Source: Raffaelea ambrosiae (lineage: Eukaryota > Ascomycota > Sordariomycetes > Ophiostomatales > Ophiostomataceae). Taken from it: DNA of 64,000 nt. Below, piece by piece: positions 48,544-58,693 of this stretch (positions are counted from its first letter, which is position 1; each line of letters starts with the position of its first letter). Made by a program: the position numbers and the translations under genes. The stretch covers positions 200,119 through 264,118 of the forward strand of contig PCDI01000017.1 in NCBI GenBank assembly GCA_002778195.1, in the 5' to 3' direction. The notes beneath the pieces are model-generated. The model was not told where the DNA came from. It was given only the letters and a program-made list of their open reading frames with translations, and did not search any database.

Positions 48544-48640
48544 ATCGAGGCAACAAGAAATTTTCGTCACTGGTATTTCTCGATTTGCCTGTTCTGTTTG
48601 TGTATAATAATTCATTCCTACGTAAAAACAAGCAGACAAC

Positions 48641-50776
48641 ATGGGAAAATCACGCCGGAATAGGTCCGGTGCATCGAACCGGTCTGACCCGGTTGGAGGC
48701 CGACCTCGACAGGTGAAAGCGCCAGCCGACCCAGTGCTGGCTGCTCTGCGCAATGACAAGATCCTGCCCGTGGTTCAGGACCTACGCAGTGCCGAGCCGA
48801 AAACGCGAACGGCCGCCGCAAGCGCCATTGCCAACATCGTGGAGGATTCTCGGTGCCGAAAGCTGCTGCTGCGAGAGCAGGTCGTGCACGTGGTGTTGAG
48901 CGAGACGCTGGCGGACTCGAGCATCGAGAGCCGGGCCGCGGGATGGGAGGTGCTCAACGTGCTGGCGCAGCATGAGGAGAGCGACTTTTGCGTGCATCTG
49001 TACCGCTGCGACGTGCTGACGCCGGCGGCGTACGCGCTGGCACAGATACTGGAGACACTCAAATCGAGAGAGCCGCCTTTTGCGAAACTGAACAAGGCAC
49101 AGCAAGAATATGTGTGGCGGATCACGACGTCGGTGCTGGACGTCGTCGGACAGTTGGCCGAGGCGCGGCCTGAGATTCTAGCTGCGGTTACGGCCAACGC
49201 GTCTATCATGAGCGCTTTCTTCGTCCTCATTGCGAGTCCTGCATTGGTTCCCTTGGAAATACAGTGGAGCGCAACGACGAGCCTAGCCCGCCTGTGTGAC
49301 GACAACAGTCAGCGCGACCTGGCCCAGGCCATTGTGGACGACGTCCAAGCTGCCAGCGGCGGCTGCTATGCAGCGCTTCTGAAGCTCAAGGATGGCGGCG
49401 GACCGTTGGCCGTGGCAGCTTGCTCTCTGCTACACGCCATCTTTGCGGCGCTAGAGTGGTTCGACCACAGCCCGGGGCGTGACGGTGCTTCCGACGCTGT
49501 GCTCATTCCGACACTGATCCAGAACGTGCAAGGCAATCTGAGCAACGAAACGGCGGAGAACGATAAGACCAGCCTTGGCGCTGAGGCCATGGACCTTGCT
49601 CTTCAGACACTGGCCATGATCGGTACCACCCTGAAGGCTTCGCTGGAGAAGGGCAACCGTGACGAAGCTGCCTTGAAAGGCGCCAGGGGAGGAGGCCAAC
49701 AGCAGGTTGATGGAAATGCCGAAGACGACATGGAGGAACTGGCGGACGACACCGAGATGTTCGACGGCGTTGTCGATGCTGACGAAGACGCACACTCCAA
49801 GAAGAATGGCAACAAGGACGTACAAGACAACGACTCGGACGGCGACATGGACATGGATATGGACATGGACATGGAGAATGTGACAGGTGCAGACGACAAG
49901 GCCGATGAAGGCGACGATGGAGCTGCCGGCCTCAGTGACCTACCAACACTCCGCGCTCTGATCAGCACGGCTGTTCCTCGGATCGTGCTTCTGGTTGCGG
50001 CGAAACGCGAGGCTAAGGACGACGCTACCGTGTCCGTTCTTCTGGACGCCCTGTCCACACTCAACAACCTGGCCTGGACGCTGTCCCTCATCGATTTGGC
50101 GGACCCGGGCAACGATGGCATTCTGCGGGCCTGGACACCAGCTGCTCGCCGCATCTGGCTCGACGTGGTCCAGCCCATTCTAGCTCAGAATGAGGCGGAC
50201 CTGCGCGTGGTGGACAAGGTGGTCGGTCTGGCCTGGGCGCTGTCGCGTGTTCTGGGCGGCGAGACGCCCGTGGACACCTCTGCTGGCAATAACAGTGAGG
50301 TGACCCGGTTCATCCGCCTGCGCGACTCGGCGTCCGGCAAACAGATTGACGACAGCGTCGACAGTGACAACAATGATGGCGATGACGAAAGAAATGACCC
50401 TCTCCAAACACTGGCTGTCAAGTGCATTGGCGTGCTCGGCCAGATTGCCCGCGACCCGGCCCCGACGGCGCTGAACCGCCAAATTGGCCAGTATCTCGTG
50501 CGTGTGGCTGAGACGCTACCCCAGACACCGCCGGCCGAAGCGGTCGAGGCACTGAACCAGCTGTTTGACGTCTACGGCGACGAGAGCGCTGCCTGTGACA
50601 AGGAGGTCTTCTGGGCCGACCAGTTTCTTGGCCGGCTGGAGGCCCTGGTGCCCAAGGTCAAGGCCATGGCCAAGTCGGTAGATAAGCGTGCGCAGGGCGA
50701 ACTGCGGGCTCGTGTAGACGAAGTGGTGTTGAACTTGAGTCGGTTTATCCAGTACAAGAAGAAGCATTCTCCGTAG
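48641..50776 (+). CDS. syo1: Syo1-like import adaptor for ribosomal proteins uL18/uL5
   Basis: Single-exon gene, 711 aa, starting MGKSRRNR with ATG in good context (ACAACATGG). Most of the chain reads as ARM/HEAT-type helical repeats: DKILPVVQDLRSAEPKTRTA, AAASAIANIVEDSRCRKLLL, SLARLCDDNSQRDLAQAI and others. A long acidic loop occupies about residues 350-430 and includes a run of alternating Asp-Met near residue 405. In Chaetomium and yeast, symportin Syo1 binds Rpl5 and Rpl11 together and carries them with karyopherin Kap104 into the nucleus for 5S RNP assembly; its acidic loop contacts Rpl11. The basic first 30 residues occupy the place of the import signal, but I see no clear PY dipeptide there. 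Its neighbour Dbp10 also acts in 60S assembly. Length is close to the family norm. Confidence 0.9.
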   Translation: MGKSRRNRSGASNRSDPVGGRPRQVKAPADPVLAALRNDKILPVVQDLRSAEPKTRTAAASAIANIVEDSRCRKLLLREQVVHVVLSETLADSSIESRAAGWEVLNVLAQHEESDFCVHLYRCDVLTPAAYALAQILETLKSREPPFAKLNKAQQEYVWRITTSVLDVVGQLAEARPEILAAVTANASIMSAFFVLIASPALVPLEIQWSATTSLARLCDDNSQRDLAQAIVDDVQAASGGCYAALLKLKDGGGPLAVAACSLLHAIFAALEWFDHSPGRDGASDAVLIPTLIQNVQGNLSNETAENDKTSLGAEAMDLALQTLAMIGTTLKASLEKGNRDEAALKGARGGGQQQVDGNAEDDMEELADDTEMFDGVVDADEDAHSKKNGNKDVQDNDSDGDMDMDMDMDMENVTGADDKADEGDDGAAGLSDLPTLRALISTAVPRIVLLVAAKREAKDDATVSVLLDALSTLNNLAWTLSLIDLADPGNDGILRAWTPAARRIWLDVVQPILAQNEADLRVVDKVVGLAWALSRVLGGETPVDTSAGNNSEVTRFIRLRDSASGKQIDDSVDSDNNDGDDERNDPLQTLAVKCIGVLGQIARDPAPTALNRQIGQYLVRVAETLPQTPPAEAVEALNQLFDVYGDESAACDKEVFWADQFLGRLEALVPKVKAMAKSVDKRAQGELRARVDEVVLNLSRFIQYKKKHSP

Positions 50777-51166
50777 GGGAGAGAGAAAGAAAGAAAGAGA
50801 GTGGAACGACAGGTTTTGCTATTTTGGTGTATTCCAAGGGTACAGGGTTTTTGAAGATGGATGTGAAGGTGTTCAAAAGTTTAGCATTATATGGAGTTTA
50901 GAAAGGGATGCTGAAATAACAAAAGCATGCTTGATTTACTGTGAATGACAAATGATGGCTCAACAGCAAAACTATTTCAAAACGCCATTGCCTCAAGCAA
51001 TATTCTCATCCCGTCTATCGAACAACCGACGATAGTAGCAAGATCCAAAACCAAGAGATAAAAAAAAGGAAGAAGAACAAACGCAAGAAAAAGTCCTAAA
51101 ACGCCCCCTCCTCCTTTCTGTACCATATTCGTTTTCTTTTCTCGCCCCCCGATACACATATGTTTC
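50777..51166. other. Short convergent intergenic region
   Basis: 390 nt between the stops of syo1 (+) and the J-protein gene (-). GAAA-rich just after the syo1 stop, then mixed sequence. Probably the two 3' untranslated regions; nothing else seen. Confidence 0.75.
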
Positions 51167-51929
51167 TTACCCAAGCACCTTGAGCTTCTTCTTCTTCTTC
51201 TTGGAACCACCGTCGACATCACCAGAACCGCTGCCGCCCGACTTGCCTCCGCTCTTGAACTTTCGCCAGCTGTCGATCCGCTGGTCGCGCGTGGCCTCCC
51301 AGTCCTGCTCGTGCTGCCGCTTGCGCTTGCGCTGCTCCAGCTCCTCCTCTTCGCGCTTCTGCTCGCGGCCCTCCTCCTGCATCTGCGCTCGCAGCTGCCG
51401 CCGCCGCCGCTGCTCGTTGTCGATGAGTACGTACTTGGTCTTGTCGGCCCATTGGGCCTTGAACTCGTCCGTTTTGAGCTCGGGGCTGTCGACGGTCCAC
51501 TTGTTCTCGCGCATCAGCAGCATGCGGGCGTCGGCGATGGCTTCGTCGAGACGCTCGCGGTGCTTCTCGTCCATGAGCTCCGTCTGAGCCTTTTTCAGCC
51601 GATCAAAGGCGTCGGGTGCCCGGGGGTTGCGCGTCTTGTCGGGATGGATCAGGAGCGACTTTTTCCGGTAGGTGACCTTGATGTCGGACTCGGGCACACC
51701 AGGCTGTAGGCCAAGGACGGCGTATCTGTGAGAGAGGAGAAGAGTTAGCTTGGGGGAACGTTGGCGATGGTACGGTGAGCAGAGAAGCTTACGCATCAAG
51801 CCGGAAGGCGTTGAGGATGCGCTCGATCTCGGCATCCTTCTCGACCTCCTTGCCCTCGGCGGCCAGAATGTCGAGCGCATCGCGCGTGTCGACGTCCGGG
51901 TCCTTCTGATCCTTGCCTTTGTCAGCCAT
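51167..51929 (-). CDS. J-domain protein of the DNAJC8/Spf31 type
   Basis: Model, minus strand: exons 51793-51929 and 51167-51725; 231 aa. The J domain starts near residue 45 (DAYAVLGLQPGVPESDIKVT) and contains the HPD motif at 73-75 (SLLIHPDKTRNP), so it should stimulate Hsp70 ATPase. An extended Glu/Arg-rich coiled-coil region follows (about 140-200), with a basic Lys-run tail ending KLKVLG. The short N-terminal lead, central J domain and long charged helix match DNAJC8/Spf31-like proteins, which are linked to pre-mRNA splicing in other eukaryotes; that role is inferred here. It is divergently paired with dbp10 over 371 nt. Confidence 0.87.
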
Positions 51930-52300
51930 AGGGACAGTATTGAGGGGCGACTATCGCGTGCCAACCGTGAAAACACGAGTCTGAGATTTGTGGAGGGAAA
52001 GAGAGAGAGAGAGAGAAAATCCAAGTTTACTAAATGAGGCGCCCAGAATTGATGGCAATGGTGATAGACAACGCGAACAAGGGAAGGTGGGGAAGTCGGA
52101 TATGCTAACGTGGTTGCAGAAGGGACCCTTGTAAGCTAGCTAACTATTTGCGACGTTCCGGTATCGATAAGAAATTATTGGTTATCGATAAGAAAAAAAG
52201 TTCGATAAGAGAACGTTCATATTTTTTTTGCCCTTCTTCTTCTTGGCTTCGTTCTGTCAACCACCAACCAGAAAAGTCTGTACAGCCAAACATTACAGTA
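51930..52300. promoter_or_regulatory. Bidirectional promoter of the J-protein gene and dbp10
   Basis: Only 371 nt separate the two divergent start codons. The interval has TATCGATAAGAAA at 52162-52174 and again at 52183-52195, then TTCGATAAGA at 52201-52210. The triplet is bracketed by GACGTTCC (52152-52159) and GAACGTTC (52211-52218). GATAAG cores are GATA-factor sites in fungi and TATCGATA resembles an element known from animal growth genes; which factor acts here is unknown. Confidence 0.6.
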
Positions 52301-55300
52301 ATGGCCGCACGATTTCCCTCTCCGACGCCGTCGGAAAACGAGGTGGACATTGCAGGAGCACTAGTGCCGGACGATACTTTCGACGGCTTCGACAACAGCG
52401 ACCACGACAGCGACGGCGAGAAACGGGCGAAAAAAAGAAGGACCAAGAAGACCGCTCCCGTATCCCATTCGGCAGAGGAACTGGACTTCAGCTCCATATT
52501 AGAAAGCGGAGGCAAAACAGGGCGTAAGGCTACTGGAAATGGCGACGATGGCGACGACAAAGAGGCAGAGGAGGACAAGGCCTATATTGAGCTGGTGCAG
52601 GCGGCAGCGTTTCGCAAGTCGACCAACCTGAAGGGCGAAACGGTCAAGAAGGGCGGTGGTTTCCAAGCAATGGGTATGTTTTTTTTTTTTGTGTTCGATG
52701 GGATCCCATTCCTTGTTGCATGTCTCGATTCTGAATGCAGTCACTAATTGATCTCATCTCTGTCGTTCTTTTTCGGTAGGCCTCAACCCCAAACTCCTCC
52801 GTGCGATCACGAGAAAGGGCTTTTCGGTGCCGACCCCCATTCAGCGCAAAACGATCCCTCTTATTATGGCACGCCGTGACGTCGTCGGCATGGCCCGCAC
52901 CGGTTCCGGAAAGACAGCCGCGTTTGTTGTGCCCATGATCGAACGGCTCCGTGCTCATAGCGCGCGGGTGGGCGCCCGAGCGCTGATTATGTCGCCGTCG
53001 CGCGAGCTGGCTCTGCAGACGCTCAAGGTGGTTACAGAGCTCGGCAAGGGCACCGACCTCAAGACCGTTCTGCTGGTGGGTGGCGACAGCATCGAGGAGC
53101 AGTTTGGCAAGATTGCATCGAACCCAGACATCATCATTGCCACGCCGGGCCGTTTTCTGCATCTCAAGGTGGAGATGTCGCTCGACCTGTCGTCGATCAA
53201 GTACGTCGTCTTTGACGAAGCTGACCGGCTGTTCGAAATGGGCTTTGCGGCCCAGCTGACGGAGATTCTGCACGCCCTCCCCCCATCACGGCAGACGCTG
53301 CTCTTTTCGGCAACGCTGCCGTCGTCGCTCGTGGAGTTTGCGCGGGCCGGCCTGCAGGACCCGAGCCTGGTGCGGCTGGATGCCGAGACCAAGATCTCAC
53401 CGAACCTGGAAAGTGCCTTTTTCAGCGTCAAGGAAGGCGAGAAAGAGGCCACTCTGTTGCATATCTTGTACGACGTGATCAAGATGCCGACCGGACTGCC
53501 GGAAGGTGTGAAGAAAGAGGATGCGGACGGCAGCGGCGCCGATGACCAGGACGGATCCAAGTCGAAGAAGAGAAAGCGGAGTGATGCCAGCTCTGTGTCT
53601 CGCGGCGGCAAGCCCACCGAATACTCTACGATTGTCTTTGCGGCCACCAAGCACCATGTCGAGTACTTGGTGGCGGTTCTGCAGGAAGCGGCTTTTGCCG
53701 TGTCCTACGCCTACGGCTCCATGGACCAAACGGCGCGCAAGATCCAGGTGGAGAATTTCCGGCGAGGCCACACCCATCTCCTGGTGACGACGGACCTGGC
53801 GGCTCGCGGTATCGACATCCCCGTGCTGGCCAACGTGATCAACTACGATTTCCCGCCCCAGGCCAAGGTGTTTGTGCACCGTGTCGGGCGTACGGCGCGT
53901 GCGAACCAGAGCGGATGGAGCTACAGCCTGGTGCAGGCCACGGATGCCCCGTACCTGGTAGACCTGCAGCTGTTCCTGGGCCGCAAGCTGGTGATGGGCC
54001 GCGAGAGCGGCGCCAAGCCCAACTATGCGCAGGAGGTGGTGGTGGGCTCGCTGGACCGGGAGGCCGTGAGCGAGCACATTGAGTGGATCAACAAGCGGCT
54101 GAGCGACATGGGCGACATCGAGGCGCTGCGGACGGTGGCGGCCAAGGCACAGAAGCAGTACTTCCGGACGCGACTGCCGGCGTCGAAGCAGAGCGCACGG
54201 CGAGCACGGGAGCTGGTGCAGAACCCGCGGTGGTCGCAGCTGCACGCGCTCTTCACGCAGGACGAAAGCGCGCAGATGCGGGAGAACTTTTTGGCGCAGA
54301 TTTCTTCGTGGAAGCCCAAGGAAACGATTTTCGAAGTCAACATGCACGGCAAGCACGGCGTCAAAAGCAAGGCGGCCGAGGTGATGCAGGCGATGCGGCG
54401 CCGATTTGGAAACAAGAGAAGTGCCGCGGCCGCTACGACGGATGACGAGCGTGGCGACACAAACGAAGACGGTGATGTGTCCATGGTCACCAACGGCAAC
54501 ACCGGCGAGGTGGAGGGAGAGGAGGAGGAGGAGGAGGAGGAGGAGGAGGAGGAAGAGGAGGAGGAGGAGGAGAATGACGACGATGAGGAGGATGAGGATG
54601 AGGATGGCAACGAGGATGGCGACGACAACGACAAGGCAGACGATCCAAACGCTGCCTATCCATGGCGTGACCCGGAGTTCTACATGTCGTACACGCCCCG
54701 GACGGCGGCCAACAGCGCTTCGCGAGCCGCAGAAGAGCGGGGCTACGGCGTGCACGCGTCGCTGGCGGACGAGCACGGCGCGGCGAGCTTTGCGGCGGCG
54801 GCGCGCGACGCGACGATGGACCTGACCAACGACGACACGGCCAAGGCGTTTGGCGTGCCGGCGCGGACCAAGCTGCGGTGGGACAAGAAGCAGAAGAAGT
54901 ACGTGGCGCGGGCCAACGACGAAGACGGCAGCCGCATGAAGACGACGGGCAAGGGCGCCAAGCTGATCCGCGGCGAGAGCGGCGTCAAGATCGCGGCGTC
55001 CTTCCAGAGCGGGCGGTTCGACAAGTGGCGGCGGGCCCACCGTCTGGGGGCGATGCCGCGGGTGGGCGAGACGGAGCGGGCCGGGCTGGCGCGGCAGGTC
55101 GGTCTCGGCAGTGGTGCGGGCGGCAGCGTGGGCGAAGGGCAGCGCCCCGAGGGCCTGCGGCGGCAGTGGCACAAGAAGGAGGAGGCGCCCAAGGAGGCGG
55201 ACAAGTACCGGGACGACTATGCGGTGCGGAAGAAGCGGGTGGCGGAGGCGAAGGAGAAGCGGATGGGCCGGTTCCGGGACGGCGACGGCAGCGCGCGGGA

Positions 55301-55625
55301 GATCCGGGGCGCGGACGACATCCGCAAGGCGCGGCTGGAGGCAGAGAAGAAGAAGGAGAAGAACGCACGGCCGTCAAGGGGCGGCGGTGGAGGCCGTGGT
55401 GGTGGAAGCCGTGGGAGCGGCCGTGGGAGCAGCCGGGGTAGCAGCCGGGGTAGCAGCCGGGGCGGCGGAAGCCGTGGTGGCGGAAGCCGTGGCAGCAGCC
55501 GTGGTGGTGGTGGTGGTGGCAGCCGGGGTGGCGGAAGCCGTGGCAGCAGCCGTGGTGGTGGTGGCGGTGGCAGCCGGGGTGGCAGCCGGGGTGGTGGAAG
55601 AGGCGGCCGGGGCGGTCGTCGGTAA
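52301..55625 (+). CDS. dbp10: ATP-dependent DEAD-box RNA helicase Dbp10
   Basis: Model: exons 52301-52673 and 52780-55625; 1072 aa. An acidic/basic N-terminus leads to the Q-motif region (GFSVPTPIQRKTIP), Walker A ARTGSGKT (about residue 150), PSRELA, TPGR, DEAD within VFDEADRLFEMG, SAT in LLFSATLPSS, the motif V region DLAARGIDIP and motif VI HRVGRTARA. A poly-Glu/Asp tract sits near residues 700-730. The Dbp10 C-terminal domain follows (about 820-885, around LRWDKKQKKYVAR and GAKLIRGESGVKIAASFQSG), and an RGG/SRGG repeat tail forms the last 80 residues. Dbp10 acts in the nucleolus on early pre-60S particles in 25S rRNA maturation. The ATG at 52301 follows ACAGTA, and the exon 1 frame joins exon 2 through GGC at the junction. 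The J-protein gene is its divergent partner. Confidence 0.95.
54509..54610 (+). repeat. GAG/GAT trinucleotide repeat coding poly-acidic tract in dbp10
   Basis: Dense GAG units (then GAC/GAT) encode an uninterrupted Glu run followed by mixed Asp/Glu. Such tracts are prone to length change between strains; here the frame is intact. Confidence 0.85.
55380..55622 (+). repeat. RGG/SRGG repeat tail of dbp10
   Basis: GGT/GGC, AGC and CGT/CGG codons repeat to encode Arg-Gly-Gly and Ser-Arg-Gly units over about 80 codons to the stop. RGG boxes bind RNA and are methylation targets in other proteins. Confidence 0.9.
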
Positions 55626-56420
55626 AGGGGACCGGTTTCGAGGACCCATCAACGGGTTCCCACCAATATCATTTTTGTCTAGTTTCCGTATCGAATTCTG
55701 CCTTGCCATGTTGGATGCTGTGCATGCTCGCATTGTTTGGCCATGGCAGTCGAGGCGTTGCAATTGCAATTGTATTGGGAAGGGGACATTGTACGGAGAA
55801 GTTTATAGAGGTCCGGGTGCTGTCAGATGCTCTGCAAGACTGCTAAATGCCCTGTAAGATACTCTATAGCAGACATCGTGTCCACTATAAATAGGGCAAA
55901 CTACTATGTATGAAAAAGACAGAGACAGACTGGCTAGGTGGGTTTTCTGCATCTGCCATTTACAGCGGGCCGTGCCCTGAAACTCGGACCAGTGTCTTAG
56001 TCGCGGTTGAACGAGTACGATATCTTGTCTATGTAACTACGGGCAGTTACACAGTAACTAGCTGACTAGCAATCCAGGCCCGCGCCACCCCACACGCGCT
56101 TGCTGCCAGCCAGGTTTCGCCTGCGGGCCAGCGACGCCAGCACTGACGTTCTCCCTTGGCTCGGGTCTGAGGGTCTCTTCTATGAGCAGTAGTGATGAGA
56201 GTCTCTGTCAACTTTCTGGCAGGGTGTTTTCCCGTCCCGATGGCTATGAAACATCGGATCAGACGAAAACCAGCAGGGCCACACACGTATGATGTCCATC
56301 CTTTTCTGTAGGGGTGATGCTACCTTTTTTTTTCTTTTTTTTTCTTTCGTTGCTTTTTCTCGTTCTTGTCCATGCTTTCTTTTGGGGAATTGGCCAACCG
56401 CCAGCCGTTGAAACTTTATC

Positions 56421-56575
56421 TTTTTTTTCTTTCCTCGCTTCGCTCGATTTTCTTTCTTTCTTTTCTTTCTTTTCTTCCTTTCTTTTCTTTCTTTTCTTTC
56501 TTTTCTTTCCTCTCTTTCCTCGCTTCACTCGTCGCTCGTCTCTTTTATGTCTTTCCTCCTCGCTTCGCTCGTATG
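56421..56575. repeat. TTTCTTTTC tract with CTCGCTTCGCTCG units
   Basis: Polypyrimidine repeats flanked by exact CTCGCTTCGCTCG at 56434-56446 and 56559-56571, and a variant at 56519-56531. The same 12-nt core, CTCGCTTCGCTC, fills the MATE intron at 37.9-38.0 kb. Confidence 0.85.
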
Positions 56576-57182
56576 TCTTGGAACCTTCTTCTCACCGACA
56601 TCGTAAGATCTCACCGTCTCCCTGCTGCCCCAAGCGGTCTAGACAGGCCTCTCCCATCTCACAACGTATGTCCTGCATCTCTAGCCTGGCACGACTCGTA
56701 GGTCCTGTGTTTCCTGGCCTCCAGCCCTGGGGAGCCTCCACCTGGCCTCCCCTGGTCCTTCTTGTTCTTCCTTGTTGTTCTCGACTAGCGTCTGCATTCC
56801 TCCCGTCTTCCTTTCGCGACGCCGTCCAGATACAAGGCCAGGAACCAAGAGAGGAAGAAGGAAAGAAGATAGAATAATACCCTGCAATCATACCCTGCAA
56901 ACGATCGTGCTCCCCCAAAGGATACCCTGCCAAAAACCTCTCGCTCTGTGAGCCCCCAAAGCGAGAGACCCCCTGGTCGGACAAGACCACCACCCCCCCT
57001 TTACCTCGCTTTCTCTCAACCATTCTGAATATATTCTTCACTTTTTTCTTCTTTTTTTCTCATTTTTTTTCTCATTTCTTTCTGTCGGGCTTGCACGTCT
57101 TCTTGTCTCACTCATACCCTCTCACACACGTCCTCTTCCAATGTGGCTTGGCCTGTCTCTGGAGGGCTTCTCGGGTTTCGCC

Positions 57183-57281
57183 CTCTTTCACTCTCTTTCT
57201 CTCTTTCTCTCTCTCTCTTTCTCTCTCTCTATTTCTCTCTCTCTCTTTCTCTCTCTCTCTTTCTCTCTCTCTCTTTCTCTT
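57183..57281. repeat. CTCTTTCT polypyrimidine repeat
   Basis: About 100 nt of CT dinucleotides interrupted by TTT at fairly regular 8-14-nt intervals, some 500 nt upstream of the next start codon. The + strand is almost pure pyrimidine, which can form triplex or single-stranded structures. Confidence 0.85.
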
Positions 57282-57789
57282 CTTGTTCTGCTCCTGATCT
57301 TGCTCAGCTCTGTTCTTCCCGCCCACTCTCCCTTTGAACACACGGCACGGCAATCTTGCCCTTGTCTTCTTCTTTTTGCCTCCCTTCCCAGCCCGTCTCT
57401 GAAAATTGCCCCCCAGCCGTGTCTTCCGACACCGTCCAACGCCTTTTTTTGTTTTTTGTTTTCTCTGCCTAGTTAGGTAGCTCTGTCTTTGCCACCTTTA
57501 AGCGAGCTTTTGGGGGGGGGGCTTTCGTAGCTCTACCTTTGCGCGCTCTACTGCTGCTTGTCGCGCCCAGTCTCGGCTCCGTTTTTCTTGGGGTTGGGGC
57601 CGTTGGGGGCTCTTCTAACCGCCCCACCAACACCACTAACGACTGCACTGACGGCAAGTACATAACTACGAGTACATCTCACGACAAACACCTCGGCCCT
57701 CTTTCTCTTTTCTACGCGCCGGATCTCGCATTTTCACCTCTTTTTTTTTGCTTTCCTTTCTCTCTCTCTCTCACCCCCCTCCCGGCGCC

Positions 57790-58661
57790 ATGCCGACCTA
57801 CCTCTGCCACGGGTTTCGCTGGCACCGCGCCAGCATCCGCGTCTTTGTTGTCGTCCAAAACTTGGACGATGCCACCCCCGACTGGGTCATCCGTCCCGGC
57901 ACCGCCAAGAGCCTGATCACCACATTCTACGAGCTCTTTGAGTTTCTGCCCATACCCGCGGCGGCGGCTGCTCAGGCAGGGACAGCAGAACCCACGCCAG
58001 CCACAGCCGCACCAGCTGCTGACAGCACGAGGCCACCATCACGAGAAGGCCGGAAACGAGACCAAAAGGGAACGACGCTTCGCAGCCGGAGGAGCATGTC
58101 CCTGGGTCGCCGCAAGAGCGACACCAAGGCCAAAGCAGCAGCGGAAGCAAAGCGAGAGGGCTCTCTCCCGTCCGACTCGCTTCCGCCTCCCGTGCCGCCA
58201 CTCCCCCCATCGTCAGCACCACCGCCGCCACCAGCACCAGCACCACCAGCACCACCACCGGGCGTGGTCACCTCCCACGATGGCCGCGACGAGGTCCTGG
58301 CCGCCCAGGACGGCTCCCCCGTCAAGCTGCTGGAAGAGTACGACCCGCAGCGCCTGGACGAGGTGTCGCGCCCCCACGCCTACGTCGCCGACTACGTGGC
58401 GCGCATCGACCTGTCCGTGTCCGTGTGCGACGTCATGGCCGGCTACGAGCGCCAGCTGCGCCGGGAGCAGGAGCTTCAGCTGCGGAGAGAAAAGGAGGAG
58501 AAGAAGAAGAAGTCATCGTCGTCGACAGGAGGAGGAGGGAGACCGCCGGCCAATTTGCCGGCCATGACGGGCCCGTCGCCAGACGAAGGGGGCGACTGGA
58601 GTGGAAGGGGAGGCGCTTCCGAGAACAAGGCTTCTTCTAGTAGTAAGAAGAAGAACAAGAA

Positions 58662-58693
<32 letters not shown>

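Larger units (their letters stand above)
44731..48640. other. 3.9-kb divergent intergenic region
   Basis: Lies between the GT2-like start (-) and the syo1 start (+), so both promoters are probably inside. It carries a T-rich leader-like patch near 44860-44910, an alternating pyrimidine-purine tract at 45215-45248, lower-GC DNA with no clear gene from 45.4 to 46.9 kb, one weak orphan frame (46912-47373), a 10-bp tandem repeat (47481-47560) grading into degenerate 9-12-nt units to about 47790, and a palindromic TATA-like sequence near 48526. I see no tRNA or transposon. Confidence 0.6.
55626..57789. other. Intergenic region with pyrimidine repeats
   Basis: Contains the 3' flank of dbp10 and the upstream region of the next gene. 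From about 56420 to 56575 it holds TTTCTTTTC tracts punctuated by CTCGCTTCGCTCG, and at about 57183-57281 a CTCTTTCT repeat. One TACTATGTA (55902) and one TACGAGTA (57667) occur. The CT-rich DNA just upstream of 57790 resembles pyrimidine-rich fungal promoters. No gene is supported. Confidence 0.65.

Noticed and set aside
53397..55172. 591-codon minus-strand ORF
   Set aside because: Antisense shadow of dbp10, which has unmistakable helicase motifs on the + strand.
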